This document shows, one piece after another, positions 34,791 to 47,757 of a DNA stretch of 64,000 bases (position 1 is the stretch's first letter; each line of letters starts with the position of its first letter). The stretch is from positions 1,812,001 to 1,876,000 of the forward strand of contig CM038715.1 of NCBI GenBank assembly GCA_021613375.1, written 5' to 3'. The translations under genes and the position numbers were made by a program. A model generated the notes under the pieces. It was not told the origin of the DNA. It saw nothing but the letters and a program-made list of their open reading frames with translations, and ran no database searches. Origin of the DNA: Megaleporinus macrocephalus. Lineage: Eukaryota; Chordata; Actinopteri; Characiformes; Anostomidae.

Positions 34791-35947
34791 ATGGTCATCT
34801 GCAATTTGAGTTTAAGAACGCATCCTCGTTTCTCCATATGTGCCGCTGGAGGTCATAGACATCTATACGAAGAATCTGCGTCTGCTGGTTTACTTGGCCG
34901 GTGGACGAGAAAAGCCCTCCATGGCAATCACTTCCCGTAAACATCTCAACTTGAAGTCTCCCCTGTTACAGAGCCAGCACCCGAGCTCCGACTGCCATCC
35001 ATCACATTATGTAAGTGCACAATCAAGCATCGGATGATAAACACATGCCACAGACGCGGTATATCACTGTAATCCACCGCCGTCCTAAATGCATCTGAGC
35101 CCTCTGCAAGATCAAGGCTGAGATATTCCTGAGCTTAAAGAGCGTTCACCCAAATCAAAGCCAGCCTATATTCAGTATTCTGTCTCGTCTCCTGCATATC
35201 TCTGTCTCCTTCCTTCAGATCAAGATGGCTCGTCCTCCCTCTTTAAAATAAAATACTTCCCGATGCATTCAACACACTCCCTCCCCCCCTCCACCCATCT
35301 GACTAATTCCATTCTCTCTCTCTCTCTCTGTAACGTCTCCCTCTGCAGCCTTTCCGTTTCTGATTAATTCATCAATCGCTCCATTTCATTCAACTCCAGT
35401 GTGCTGAGCTCGCTTGGGTTTCTGAGATGAGAACAGAGGGAGAAGCAAAGAAACAGAAAGAAAAAAGAAAGAGGGTATTTTGTGCATGAGATCAATGATG
35501 ATGGCTCCTCGTTAGCTGGTATGTTCCTTCTGTCCGTGATGAGGCTATAACATGAGCCGGAGTGGGCCTGGAAAACTCTACTCGTGGTCTTTGAAGGTTT
35601 TCAGTGAACCAGGTCATTGAACTGTCTGCTTGCAGTGAGGCAAGGTGCTGTAATCATCTCATCACATGTGTGAATGAACCACAGAGAGGAATGTTTTCAT
35701 GAAGCTGCTGAGCTGACGAGCAGCAAAACAGCCTATTATACCATCTAGTAGCCTCAGTTCACTACAACAAACTATCCTTTCCATCTATGAGGGGCTTATG
35801 AAGGGGCAGGGTTGAAAGGACCACTTCTAAAATGTATTCTGATGCAAAATACTAGTTTAATTATATTTAAATTGTAGCCTTAACCAAAGGATTACTATAT
35901 TATAGTACATATCTGTATATATATATACCGTATATATTATAACATTA
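34791..35947. other. Unique low-repeat DNA
   Basis: About 1.15 kb with balanced base composition and only a short CT run at 35314-35330. No exon identified. It is one of the few places where conserved regulatory DNA could be sought. Confidence 0.35.
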
Positions 35948-36428
35948 TACACTACCACTAAAAAGTTTAGAATCACTTTAGAATTTTATTTCATGCAATT
36001 TTCATGCAATTCACAAACAATATGGTTCATTTCACAATTAATGTAAGTGTATCAGATGATTTTTAAAGAATATAAATGTTTGTATTAAAGTCTATTTTTG
36101 TATAGAGGCTTATTTTACATATAGTTCTATTATCAGTAATTCTCAGTCCTCTGTCTAAATCTCCTGGTACGACCACCAATCCAAGTTAAGGATGTTATTG
36201 GACTAATTGGTTGTTAGGACACTCTTGCTCAATTGTGATCACAGCTGAAAAACATTCTACTAATAAGTGAGTATAAAAGGGAAAACAACATTCTAGGTTA
36301 GTTTAGTATCTGAAGATCAGCAGTTGATGGCTTGCTGACCGACTCACAATGACCAGAAAGAAACAACTTTCTTTAGAGACCCGTCAGTCCATTGTTGTGT
36401 TAAGGAAGAAGATACTCCATTAAAACAC
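35948..36428 (+). mobile_element. Internally deleted Tc1/mariner element, copy 2 (right end lost)
   Basis: Begins at a TA with CACTACCACTAAAAAGTTT and follows copy 1 (28330) almost base for base through the transposase start to GAAGATACTCCATT. Right of this the sequence is unrelated and no right terminus is found. Both copies share the same end of coding sequence, so the deletion predates their dispersal. Confidence 0.8.
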
Positions 36429-36770
36429 TGTGTGTCTGGTTCCTCTCCCCTCTGTGCTGTATGACCCTGCTAGTAACTATTTTAACTATTATTTAGCTAT
36501 TTAAAGCATCTGGCTGCTCTTTTTTCCTGCAACTGTTGTTTTTGATTATGTAACACAGTTGCATGTATTTGGTTACTTCTACACCTTTAATAAGATGTTA
36601 CTAACTATAAAAAAATGATCCAGCTTCTCTTTCTCTCAGTGAAGCATCACGCGCTTTTTGTAAAGTAGTATTTTTATACTTGATCACTCAGAACCAACAC
36701 ATTACAGTCATTATCAGCCTAGCTCAAACCCTAACCCATATTTCTCATGCTCTTTATTCTGTTATTGTTA
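36429..36770. other. Unassigned DNA
   Basis: Nothing recognised. Confidence 0.4.
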
Positions 36771-36833
36771 TTCAAGAGTTTTATTGTCATGTGTACAGCA
36801 GAACAGACAGTTACACTGTACAATGAAATTCTT
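36771..36833 (-). mobile_element. LINE 3' terminal fragment
   Basis: The reverse complement matches the terminal block at 11730-11794 (TTCATTGTACAGTGTAACTG, then GACAATAAAACTCTTGAA). It is a very short 5'-truncated copy. Confidence 0.6.
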
Positions 36834-37259
36834 AAGGAGTGATTTAGTTTAGTTTATCAGGCTAATGAGCTGCAGGTGGTCTGTTTACTGTTTATAAAGA
36901 GAGAGAAGCTGTAGCTGCTGTGCTGCTGGTTAGTCTGTGTGTTATTAAAGATAAGGTGTAGAGAAGTGCTGTCTGTATGTTTATTAGATTATTAATGTTA
37001 CAGAATGATAAGATATAAAGAGATGATACTATAACGTAACTGGTGAGAGAATAAGGCCAACATGATCTTGATCACATGCTCAGAATCTGTTGATAATGGT
37101 AATAATATTGATAACTGATTATTGGAATTTGTGTGTCTGATCTAAATTATATAAATTATTCTGCCATGACACACCCACCCCAAGTCTCATGCCCAGAATT
37201 TCTCTCATTCTCATCTGGCTACCCTTTAGCTCACAGAAGCTCAATATTCAATGAAAAAA

Positions 37260-37260
<1 letters not shown>
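36834..37260. other. Unassigned DNA
   Basis: Nothing recognised. Confidence 0.4.

Positions 37261-37329
<69 letters not shown>
37261..37329. repeat. (GT)n(AT)n compound microsatellite
   Basis: About nine GT units run into about 25 AT units with one CA interruption. Confidence 0.95.
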
Positions 37330-37589
37330 GTTTTTTTTTTTAGATTTGTTGGTGTCTTTCCAGCCACAGTGTTTCTCCAACACTGATTTTGGATTGATGG
37401 TCCAAATTGATCTGTTCTCATTTAGCTGCTCAGCACTCCTAAACCTCTAAGCCTACAATCACCCCTGCTTATTAACCATCTATCACATGAAACTACAGAC
37501 CGTACTGCAGAAACATTTTTGGGGTTGTAATTTAAAACCGTTAGTGTCTTTGCTGCCTTAAAGCATCCTGTAATGTTTTCTGTTAGAAG
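37330..37589. other. Unassigned DNA
   Basis: Nothing recognised after a short T run. Confidence 0.4.
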
Positions 37590-38045
37590 TCAAAGTAGCA
37601 TTACTGAGTATGAAAACAAAAGAACACATTAAGGGCTTGTTTAGGGGAGAGGATGATTGCTCATTTGGTTTTTTCAAGAGTTCTATCCAAACTATAGAAA
37701 AATTATAGGCTTTTTTACCTACTTTACTGCTTTTTATAATTATATTATGTATTTTATATTTTCCCAGGCTTAATAAAAAACAGCTTTCACACTTGACCAA
37801 GCATACAAACTCACAGAGCAAGCAGTCATGGGTCTGGAAAACATTTACGGCATGAAATTGGCCTAAAATATGGTGAGCAAATATAGTGAGCATGCATCAC
37901 TGTGCGTCAAAGAACCTGAAATAATTATTTAAAAGCATTAACGTCATACACATCGCCTCTGAAAGAAGGTTCGGCTCTATGTTTAGACCTCAAACAATCT
38001 CAAAATCAACATTATTCTGATGATATATGATGTGATGACAATAGC
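37590..38045 (+). repeat. Diverged dispersed repeat (partner at 25.2 kb)
   Basis: Collinear short blocks are shared with 25225-25410: AAGTAGCATTACTGAGT, CCTAAAATATGGTGAG and AAAATCAACATTAT. Between the first two blocks this copy has about 220 extra bases. The similarity is weak and needs an alignment to confirm. Confidence 0.4.
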
Positions 38046-39129
38046 AGCTAATTCATTCACATCCCTGGAATACAGTTCTCTTTGAATAGGGCTCTATAAC
38101 ACAACCAATGTTACAAAACATTGCATGCAATTACATAGTGTTTCCACAAGGAAGGTCTCCAAACATTTTTCTTATGTTTATTTACCTTCTTCACATGCGG
38201 CTGTTAATACTCAAAATAGTTACAATAACATAAACAATAACATACACTGTAATAGCATAATAATAACAATTGTAATTTAATATAAATTATTTATCCATCA
38301 TACCTCAAGAGATTCTCATATAGCATCAATTATATATTTTAAATGATATTTTTTTGTTAGAGGAGGTACTATTCTATAGTTTGTATACGATGAAGAGGTT
38401 ATATTTTGAATAAAGTCTTGTTTAGCATAAAGGAAAGCTATCCTCACATGCTTGTACGTATGTTTTACATCAGATCACAACAGGACAATGTCCTGCTCAA
38501 GCTGAATATAAATTATATTTAATAACTATGATGTAACCACTAATTATTAACTATGTAATGCTTGTGAAATTACATTACTATAGCTCAAAAGTATGGACAC
38601 ACATTAACAATAACTCTAGATTTATTAAGTTTTAAATCTCACGAGCTGTTTTGTGATCATGATGCCAGTCCTGCAGGTGTTGAGCTGTGAATGGAGGAGG
38701 TTCTGGATCAGTACCTGTTTTCCACATTGCTCTGGTAGAGGGGTCGAGGGGACAGACGGCCACTAAAGCTGACCAGCTGCAGACTCACGGCACATAAAGA
38801 AGCTTCGTGGTGCGTCTCGGTCTCCCCGGCAACCGAGGCACATTAAAGCAAACTGTAGGAAGGTTGAAATGGAGTCGGACTCTTGCTTCTCTCTCTCTCT
38901 CTCTCTCTGTCTCTGCCTCTTCTGAAGCAGAAGCAGCGTTCTTCAGCATGCAGCCGCCTCCAGTTTGCCTTCAGGCCTGAATTCTGCAGCATGTAATATG
39001 AAGTCTTCAGCGGAAAGCTGGGTAAGTCAGACTGGCATGCAGGCACTGACGTCTGGAAGGATGGGAATTGGTCAGGACGCTGTAAATAACACAAAGTCTG
39101 TCATGGGACGGAGAAACCATAGCTTCATA
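38046..39129. other. Unassigned DNA
   Basis: A lone Tc1-like terminus (TAGCTCAAAAGTATGGACAC, about 38581) and a (CT)n run at 38886-38908 are the only items seen. Confidence 0.4.
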
Positions 39130-39238
39130 GTACACGCTTACAAGAAAAGGTTCTTGGCTTCTTTAAAGAACCATCCACTAAAATGTTCTACAGGGAAAGG
39201 TTCTTCTGTGGCATTTCACCAAAGAACCCCTTTTGACA
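39130..39238 (+). mobile_element. MITE (GGTTCTTGG family), left part
   Basis: Starts TACACGCTTACAAGAAAAGG then TTCTTGGCTTCTTTAAAGAA, with ACAGGGAAAGGTTCTTCTGT and CACCAAAGAACCCC further in. This is a well-known fish MITE type. The right terminus is not visible, so it is incomplete. Confidence 0.6.
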
Positions 39239-39610
39239 TGCATATTAAAAGACAATCATAAAAACCAACCGGAAAACCTCAGATGTGATCTGCACAAGTT
39301 ATTATAACGGTTGAATTATAGTCAGTTTTAATCACTCTATGAGCCTAACCTCGTTAAACAAGATATCCTGTAATATCCTTCCACAAGAAAACACAGCGCC
39401 ATCGAAGTAAGGCTGTAATGAAATACAGTAGCACTCAGGCTTGATAAAGTTGCTCATATCTAATTAGAATTATTCATTCTAAAGGTTGTTCATTCTTTAA
39501 GATGAACAAAAAGAGGAGATGTGTATAATATGTAAGCGAACAGAGCAGAGCAGGGGCCTCCACAATATAGAACAAAGAAACTAACAGGATGATAGCCACA
39601 CCACAGGCAT
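39239..39610. other. Unassigned DNA
   Basis: Nothing recognised. Confidence 0.4.
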
Positions 39611-40670
39611 ATCCTCCTGAGACCCAGAAAAATTAAAGTTTGAGAATTTCAGTAATTTCAACATAAAATAAGTCTAATAGATGAAAAAACATGTCACTGT
39701 GGGGTTTTAAAAAAACATTTTAAATATTTTCTTTATGTTATGTCCTTTATAGTGGACAACAGGACATTGTTGATGTCATATTTCTTGTTTTCTGTTCTGC
39801 ATCAGACCAAAAACCCTTCTACAACATCAGCACCAACTCAATCATAGAAAATAATGTAATGGAATGAAAACTGAGTAAACTAACATTGTTTACCTTTTTT
39901 ATATCATTTACACTTTTGGCAGTATAAGAAATATTATAAATGCACCTCATATGAACATAAACAGAAACAAATAATAACCCATTGCAAAGGTTACTGTTAC
40001 ATAGATTTAAAAAAAATCCACGTTTAAACTGTTTTTGGCTCACTAGCTAAACCTGTGTTAATCTCTCCAAACCTTGAGCCAACGTTTCACACTTTCCACA
40101 CATAGTACCCAACTTCTCTTATTCCATTTCATTTTAATGTTTTATTTTTAAATATACAATTATGTAACATTTTCTAAAAAAATAGAAATAAATTAAATTA
40201 GTAATTAATAAAAAAATAGTAATGAATTTACATGTTTACAGAGCTTACATGTTGCAATATTATCTCTGCCTCAGTCAAATTCCTGTCACCTGTGACTCTA
40301 TTAATTTCAATTGTTAGGTAGTTAAACGTTTGTGCATATCAATAAAAATTGCTTTGAGAACTAGCTACAACAGTTTTATATCTAAAATATATGAATTATA
40401 GGTTTTAGAAACATAATAAATGTATACTATCTGAAAGATTATCTCTCTCGCTTCCATAAAATGGGGTTTCTGAGAGGCAGCCATATTTAAAAAGGCAGAA
40501 CTTCTGTTGTGAATAACACACCAACATATGATACATCACTGGAAAGACCAGGATGTCTTCTACATGGCACAACAGGTTTTATATGGTACCTTATTTAGTT
40601 TTTGAAATATCTTTTGGAGACTCATGTCTCCTCCAGAGGACAAAAATGAATCACCAGGTCTTACGAGGAT
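39611..40670. mobile_element. Non-autonomous DNA transposon with short inverted ends
   Basis: Left end ATCCTCCTGAGACCCAG and right end CCAGGTCTTACGAGGAT form imperfect inverted repeats about 1,060 bases apart. The inside is AT-rich and non-coding. Such ends are familiar from fish repeats, but the superfamily is not settled. Confidence 0.55.
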
Positions 40671-41174
40671 ATGACAGAATGATGTAAAAGAAAAGTAAAA
40701 AAATAAACAAACAACTTTGTTTGTAAACTGAAATTAGACTATAGCATTGAATGTAGCTACTGCTGGGAGATATGAAAGGGGACAAGCACTAATTAACCAG
40801 CACAACACATCAGTAGAAAGCAGCAGGGGGCCTGATAAGGACAGGCCAGTGGTGAGGGGCTTCTTTGAGGCCTTAAACTCTATCAAAGGTGCTACTATCA
40901 TACAGAGGAAACATTAAAATAGCAGCTTTTAGAACGTAAGCTATCACACCTCAAAATATGTTCCCTGTGATTCTTAGTATAAACAATCAGGTTAAGCCAT
41001 AAGACATAAAGTAGGAAAAAATAATGGAAACGGCTGATATGCCTTCATGTTAAATACATATACCACATATTATACATATATCATGTTTTATATAGATTTT
41101 AGCACCACTTACCATATAGGAGCACTTTGAAGTTCTACAACTACAGACTGTAGTCCATCTGATTCAATCATTAA
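40671..41174. other. Unassigned DNA
   Basis: Nothing recognised. Confidence 0.4.
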
Positions 41175-41255
41175 ATCAATCAATCAACTTTTATTTTCAC
41201 TCAGGAGTACATTTGAGGGAGACCCTCATTTACAATGTCACCGAGCATTACAATT
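41175..41255 (-). mobile_element. LINE 3' terminal fragment
   Basis: On the minus strand GAGGGTCTCCCTCAAATG leads to GTGAAAATAAAAGTTGATTG with a (GATT)n tail. This is the form of a truncated fish LINE/SINE 3' end. Confidence 0.55.
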
Positions 41256-41289
41256 ATTAAACTAAAAAAGGATTGAAAATAAATTAAAA

Positions 41290-41600
41290 TTCATTTTAAT
41301 GAGTTCTTATGATGTAAAAGAAACAATGAGAACAGACAAAAAAGACGTAAAAGAAAAACAAATAAAAACTAAAATCAGGAATAAGACAAAAGTAAAAATA
41401 AGTCAATAAAAATAGATATAAATATAGTAGTAAAACATAAAATAGTAGAAGAAATAATAATTTTAAAAATAATAAAAGTAATAATAAAAAATAAAATAAA
41501 ATAATAATAATAATAATAGAGCAATAAAAAATCAATAAAAAGGTAAAATGGTAAAATGAAAAAAAAAAATAAAAAACGGAATATCAAAATCATAAAACTG
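41290..41600. repeat. A-rich low-complexity region
   Basis: Imperfect AATAAAA/AAT repeats, including (AAT)n at 41503-41518. T-rich minus-strand frames here are composition artefacts. Confidence 0.8.
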
Positions 41601-42275
41601 AAATTAAATAAAACACTGCGAGGACGTGCATAGGTGGTTAGAAATTAAGAGTTTAAAGTGACGCCAGCGAGCTGAGCTTTCGGAGCGAGTTCCGTAATTT
41701 CAGTGAACATCAGTGAACATTGTTGTGATATACGATGGCGTACGTCCAGAAAGTACTTTAAAATTGAAAAAAAAAAAAAAAAACATCAAAAGAAGACCAG
41801 CCGACCTGTTCATATAATAAACAGTGATGTGTGCTGGGGGTCTCCAGTAATAAACCTTAATGCTGAATGATATATAGAGTCTAATTCAGTGGTGGCACGT
41901 GTACATACTGCCTAAATAAGAAACACAGTATGAATACAGAGACGGAGGCTTTTTCAATCAAATGCGTATGTCCAGAATCCAGAATTAAGCAATCCCATTA
42001 GTTCTTCAGCAACCCAGACATGATCAAAAGGAAGAGCACATGAGGTCATACGCAGCGGAGGGGATGGATATGCAGACCTGGAAGACTCAGCGAAGGCGGT
42101 TTAGCTGAGGTAAACGTGGAGGCGGGCTTGTGTGCGGAAGCGTCAGACATTTAATCAGACAATAAACAGTGGGAGTGGGCCGGGAACGGACTCCACCTGA
42201 GCAGAATCATCACCCTGTGCCTGTTTCATTAATGAACAAAGGCAGAGAGCAAAAAGACTAGAGAAGGTCCAGGAT
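41601..42275. other. Unassigned DNA
   Basis: A 19-A run lies at about 41766-41783. Otherwise unique sequence without a gene. Confidence 0.4.
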
Positions 42276-42332
42276 TAGAGAAAGAGAGAGAGAAAGAGAG
42301 AGAGAGGCAGAGAGGCAGAGAGAGAGAGAGAG
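42276..42332. repeat. (GA)n-rich microsatellite
   Basis: GA repeats with AAAG and GGCAGAGA interruptions. Confidence 0.85.
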
Positions 42333-43995
42333 CCGTGCCGGGAGCACACGGAGGGAGATTAGCGAGGTATATTCCGTTCACGCAGATTTCATAAAGCCAA
42401 TATCAAAGCAACAGCTGGAGGAAAAGGCCAGGGAGAAGAAGGAACATGTCAGGACAGCAGCAAAAAGGGAATGATAAATGTAATCATCTTAATGGCATCT
42501 GGAGGAGAATACCAATCTGCCAGCAAAGGCTGAAAAGATTCACACATCTGCCATCCTTCTACCTCAGTTGCGGGTTGAAATAATAATTTCCTGTGAAGCT
42601 TGTGGTGCTCTTCGGGGGCTTATCTTTTATACAGTAGCTATCTGAAACCTCCAAATGAATTCAGAACCATTTTTTTCCTCTCCCAGCTTACTTTTCAAAA
42701 GCATGTTAAAAATGCAAACCCCATCAAAGAGCACTGCCACATGAAGAAGTGAACACCCAGAGCAACTTTCGCTCCTCTGCTTGAAATTTAGTAGCAGTGA
42801 AATCAGTGCGACGCCGGAGCGCAGGCTCTGGATAATTAAGGCCTTGTCCGGCACTCGGGCTGAAATATACATGTAGTGGTCATCTTACGTTGCCTGTTAG
42901 TCCTCCTCGCGCCTCCTCGCGCCTCCTCGTGCCTCCATGTTGTACAATTTTCATGGCATTTCACTGCATAAGAGTTTTTGTGTTGTGTGCGTACTCACAG
43001 TATCTCTTTAATGTGATTTTAATGAGACTTTGCTGCTGAAGTAAACATATTCAGTAAATATCCCAAGGCAATCATATGCATTCAAATCTGCGTCTTCAAT
43101 AATTTCTTCATAATCTGGACAGAAACGCAGACGCCGTCTAAGTGCTACCGCAGATAACGAGGTGGTGTGAATGAGGCACGTAATGGTAGAACCTACTGAG
43201 TCATCAACCAATGCATATCTGTCAGCCCATAAAGCGCAGGCAGACAGGAGCTTGAGATGTGCATTAAGGAGATTAACGAGCTCGCTAGACAAGCGCTTGA
43301 TGCATTATGAGGAGCTGGGAAACTTTCTTCAAGCTTTTGTACATTTTCGTGAGGGTTGGGTTGCACACTGTACAAGATGTTTCACTCTGTGACTGAGATG
43401 TCAGGACCTTTGGCCTTTGAGCCACTTAACTCACACTCACTATACCCACTTTGACCCCACCATGACACTCCCCGCCTCCCCCCCAGCCCAGCGTTCCTCC
43501 TCCCTCAGCCATTAATAATCAGACTATTACATGCAGCTGCAGTCAGCTCACCCTGCTGCACACCACCCAACAGCTGAGGCCTTGTTTGGGCTTTTAGGCT
43601 AGTTTACAACACCAGATAATGGAGTTTTGGAACGCTGTAAATGGGAACGCATGATCGGCCACCACTTTTAATACCTGGTAGTGATGACGACTTTAGTTTT
43701 TGGCCTAAGAAGACAAAGTGTTAAACTCTGTGTTTAACTTTACAGATCGTTTTAATGCTAAGGAGGAACCAAAATAAATAGAAATAAAAACAATTGTGAT
43801 TTAAAGAGCAGGTATACAGGTTAACAGCTCAAGCAGCAACAGGAGGAATATTTCTGTTTTCTTTTTTTCTATTAACTCTATTAAGTTTGCTTTTTTTAGT
43901 GTTCTTGGTTTGTTGGTTTTGAAGTGATCATGCTAAAGTCTTTAAACTAACAAATTATACTGTTTTAAACAATGGCTACACACTCTGAACTCAGA
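42333..43995. other. Unique low-repeat DNA, candidate regulatory island
   Basis: About 1.1 kb at 42333-43400 has balanced composition and no TE signature. A short 11-bp tandem (GCGCCTCCTC-type, three copies) lies at 42900-42935. No frame has a domain. Conservation across fish would decide whether it is regulatory. Confidence 0.35.
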
Positions 43996-43999
43996 AAAC

Positions 44000-44553
44000 T
44001 TCCTGTCCTGAGTACATACAAGAAAAATCAGTTGGCAAAACAGTGAAACAACCCCTGGTGAAAAATCTCACAAATAAATAGGTAAACTGGCAACAGGTCT
44101 TTCAGAAAGATAGGGAGAGGACTGCACGGTCAAAGAAGTACCTGCGGATTTCATCAGGTATGGTCTCTAATGTTATGGATTCAGAGAATCCAGAGAAATC
44201 TTTGTATGCAACAGACAAAGCAAAAAAAATCTATACTGGAAGGCGGTGATCTTTGGGTCATGGGGTGACATGGCATTAAAAACAGTCACTATTCTGTCAT
44301 AGAAATCACTGCACCTCCCAAAACCAGCATCTCTACCATTCCATTAAATCTCTACCATTCAAAAAAGAAGCCATGTAGAAACAGGATCTCTGAGTTCTGG
44401 GCTCATTTAAGGTGGGCTGTGGTGAAGCGGAAAGGTGTCTTGTGGTTCGACAAATCAAAATGTAAAATTCTTTCTGTAAAAATCATGGACTAAAGATTAG
44501 GAACCATCCTGATTGATGCCAGCACAAAGCAAGTGCCCATGTGGTATAAGAGG
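44000..44553 (+). pseudogene. Probable Tc1/mariner transposase relic
   Basis: Nucleotide blocks such as GGCTGTGGTGAAGCGGAAAG, TCTTGTGGTTCGACAAATC and AAAATCATGGACTAAAGATT resemble the region around the second catalytic Asp of fish Tc1-like transposases (W...TVLWSDESKF). Stops and frameshifts are frequent. It ends where the MITE at 44554 begins. The call rests on pattern memory. Confidence 0.5.
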
Positions 44554-45170
44554 TACACAGTGAAAAGTATTCAGACTCCTTTAAATGTTTCACTCTTTGT
44601 TTCATTGCAGTCATTGCTAAAATAAAAAAAGTTAATTTTATTTCTCATTAATGTACATTTAGCACTCCATCTACAGAAATGTAGAAATTTAGCAAATTGG
44701 CCAGATCTGTGCCTCGCCCCAGTCCTGTCTCCGAACTCCTTGGGCAGTTTCTTCTACCTCATGATTCTCTTTTGCTCTGACATGCACTGTGAGCTGTGAG
44801 GTCTTATATAGACAGGTGTGTGTCTTTTCTAATCAAGTTAAATCAGTTTAATTAAACGCAGCTGGACTCCAATGAAGGAGTAGAACCATCTTAAGGAGGA
44901 TCAGAAGAAATAGTGATGAGGTAATAGTAATAGTGTGAGGTAAATATGAGTGGCACAGCAAAGGGTCTGAATACTTATGACCATGTGATATTTCAGTTTT
45001 TCTTTTTTAATGAATTAGCAAAATTTCTACGTGTCTGTTTTTTTCAGGATGGGGTGCTGAGTGTACTTTAATGAGAAATAAAATTAACTTTTTTGATTTT
45101 AGCAAATGGCTCCAATGAAACAAAGAGTGAAAACTTTAAAGGGGTCTGAATACTTTCCGTGCCCACTGTA
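44554..45170. mobile_element. Tc1-type MITE with about 118-bp terminal inverted repeats
   Basis: Left end CACAGTGAAAAGTATTCAGA and right end TCTGAATACTTTCCGTGCCC ACTG (split) are inverted. The inverted repeat extends inwards through AGCACTCCATC and GATGGGGTGCT to about 118 bases. TA dinucleotides flank both ends (44554-44555 and 45169-45170). No transposase is present. It adjoins the older Tc1 relic on its left. Confidence 0.85.
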
Positions 45171-45310
45171 GAATGATTAATTAATTAATTAATTTCATTT
45201 TTGTGCATCAACTAGCTGTACATCTGTGGTCACCAAGCCAGGTCTCGAAGATCTACCATCCTGAGTAGAGTAGTTCGAACCACAGTCATTCACACACGCT
45301 TCATATACAA

Positions 45311-45810
45311 GGACGGATTAAGGATGGTCTGGGCCCCTGGGCAACACTTTAACCCCCGCCCCCCACCCTCCACCCCAACCTGCACCCCTTGTGATCAAGG
45401 GCCCTCTAATGGTATGCTTTGCTCTTCTCTAGAGCCCCCTGGTAGAGGCTGTCATAACCAGGGCCCTCTAAAATTATGCCCCCCTCTTTCCTAGGACCCC
45501 TAATATCCAGAAGTCAAAGTCAGAGCAATGCCACAACGCCTCGTCCATTTTCATAAGGGGCCCAGAAGCATGGCTAGGGCCCCAAAAAGCATGGCTAGGG
45601 CCCAAAAGCATGGCGAGGGGCCCCAAAATCATGGTTAGGGGCCCCAAAAGTATGGCTAGTGCCCCCAAGAGGCCCTGGGGTCAAAGTCCCTAAAAGTCAG
45701 AGGATCTTTAAAATGGCCCTCGGAAATAAAAATATATTGTATCATAAATGTTGATAGGCATCACAAAAGTTTTGGGCGCTGGCCCCACTGGCCCGGTCAG
45801 TAATCCAGCC
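45311..45810. mobile_element. DNA-transposon-like repeat with internal tandem
   Basis: Begins GGACGGATTAAGGATGG and ends CGGTCAGTAATCCAGCC, which are imperfect inverted ends of a common fish hAT-type repeat (GGGCCCCTGGGCAACA, GGCCCCACTGGCCC). It contains a ~21-bp tandem at 45550-45672. Confidence 0.6.
45550..45672. repeat. About 21-bp tandem repeat, 5-6 copies
   Basis: Imperfect copies of AAAAGCATGGCTAGGGGCCCC. It lies inside the transposon-like repeat at 45311-45810. Confidence 0.85.
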
Positions 45811-47077
<1,267 letters not shown>

Positions 47078-47383
47078 AGAAATTCAGTAAATACATATGA
47101 GTAGACGAAAGTGCTGGAACTACAGTATGTGTAAATTTACTTATTTGTTTTCCGCTTATTTGATAGAGTTGTAAATTAATAATTCACTGTACATTTCTAA
47201 TAAGGTAAAAAGTATTTTTTATATGATGCTGTTATTATTTGATAATTATTATATGGTAATAGTAAAATACATTATTTCTTGGAACACATACATAAATTAC
47301 TGGTCGGTTGTGCTTCGCTAATTATGACGGGCTGGTCTGAGCCAAAAATGCCAGGGCCAATTTTTTGACCCAGTCCAGCCCTG
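47078..47383 (+). mobile_element. Dispersed repeat, copy 2 (partner at 3.1 kb)
   Basis: Aligned with 3087-3339 and ending at CAGTCCAGCCCTG. The terminus abuts a long TA array, which suggests insertion into or beside TA-rich DNA. Confidence 0.65.

Positions 47384-47468
<85 letters not shown>
47384..47468. repeat. (TA)n microsatellite, left block
   Basis: About 40 TA units with one TG change at its start, ending at the MITE boundary. Confidence 0.95.

Positions 47469-47757
<289 letters not shown>

Noticed and set aside
38578..38606. Lone Tc1-like terminus
   Set aside because: Only about 25 bases resemble a terminus, with no partner and no transposase.
41296..41593. Two minus-strand frames rich in F, L, I and Y
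   Set aside because: Antisense of an A-rich low-complexity region.
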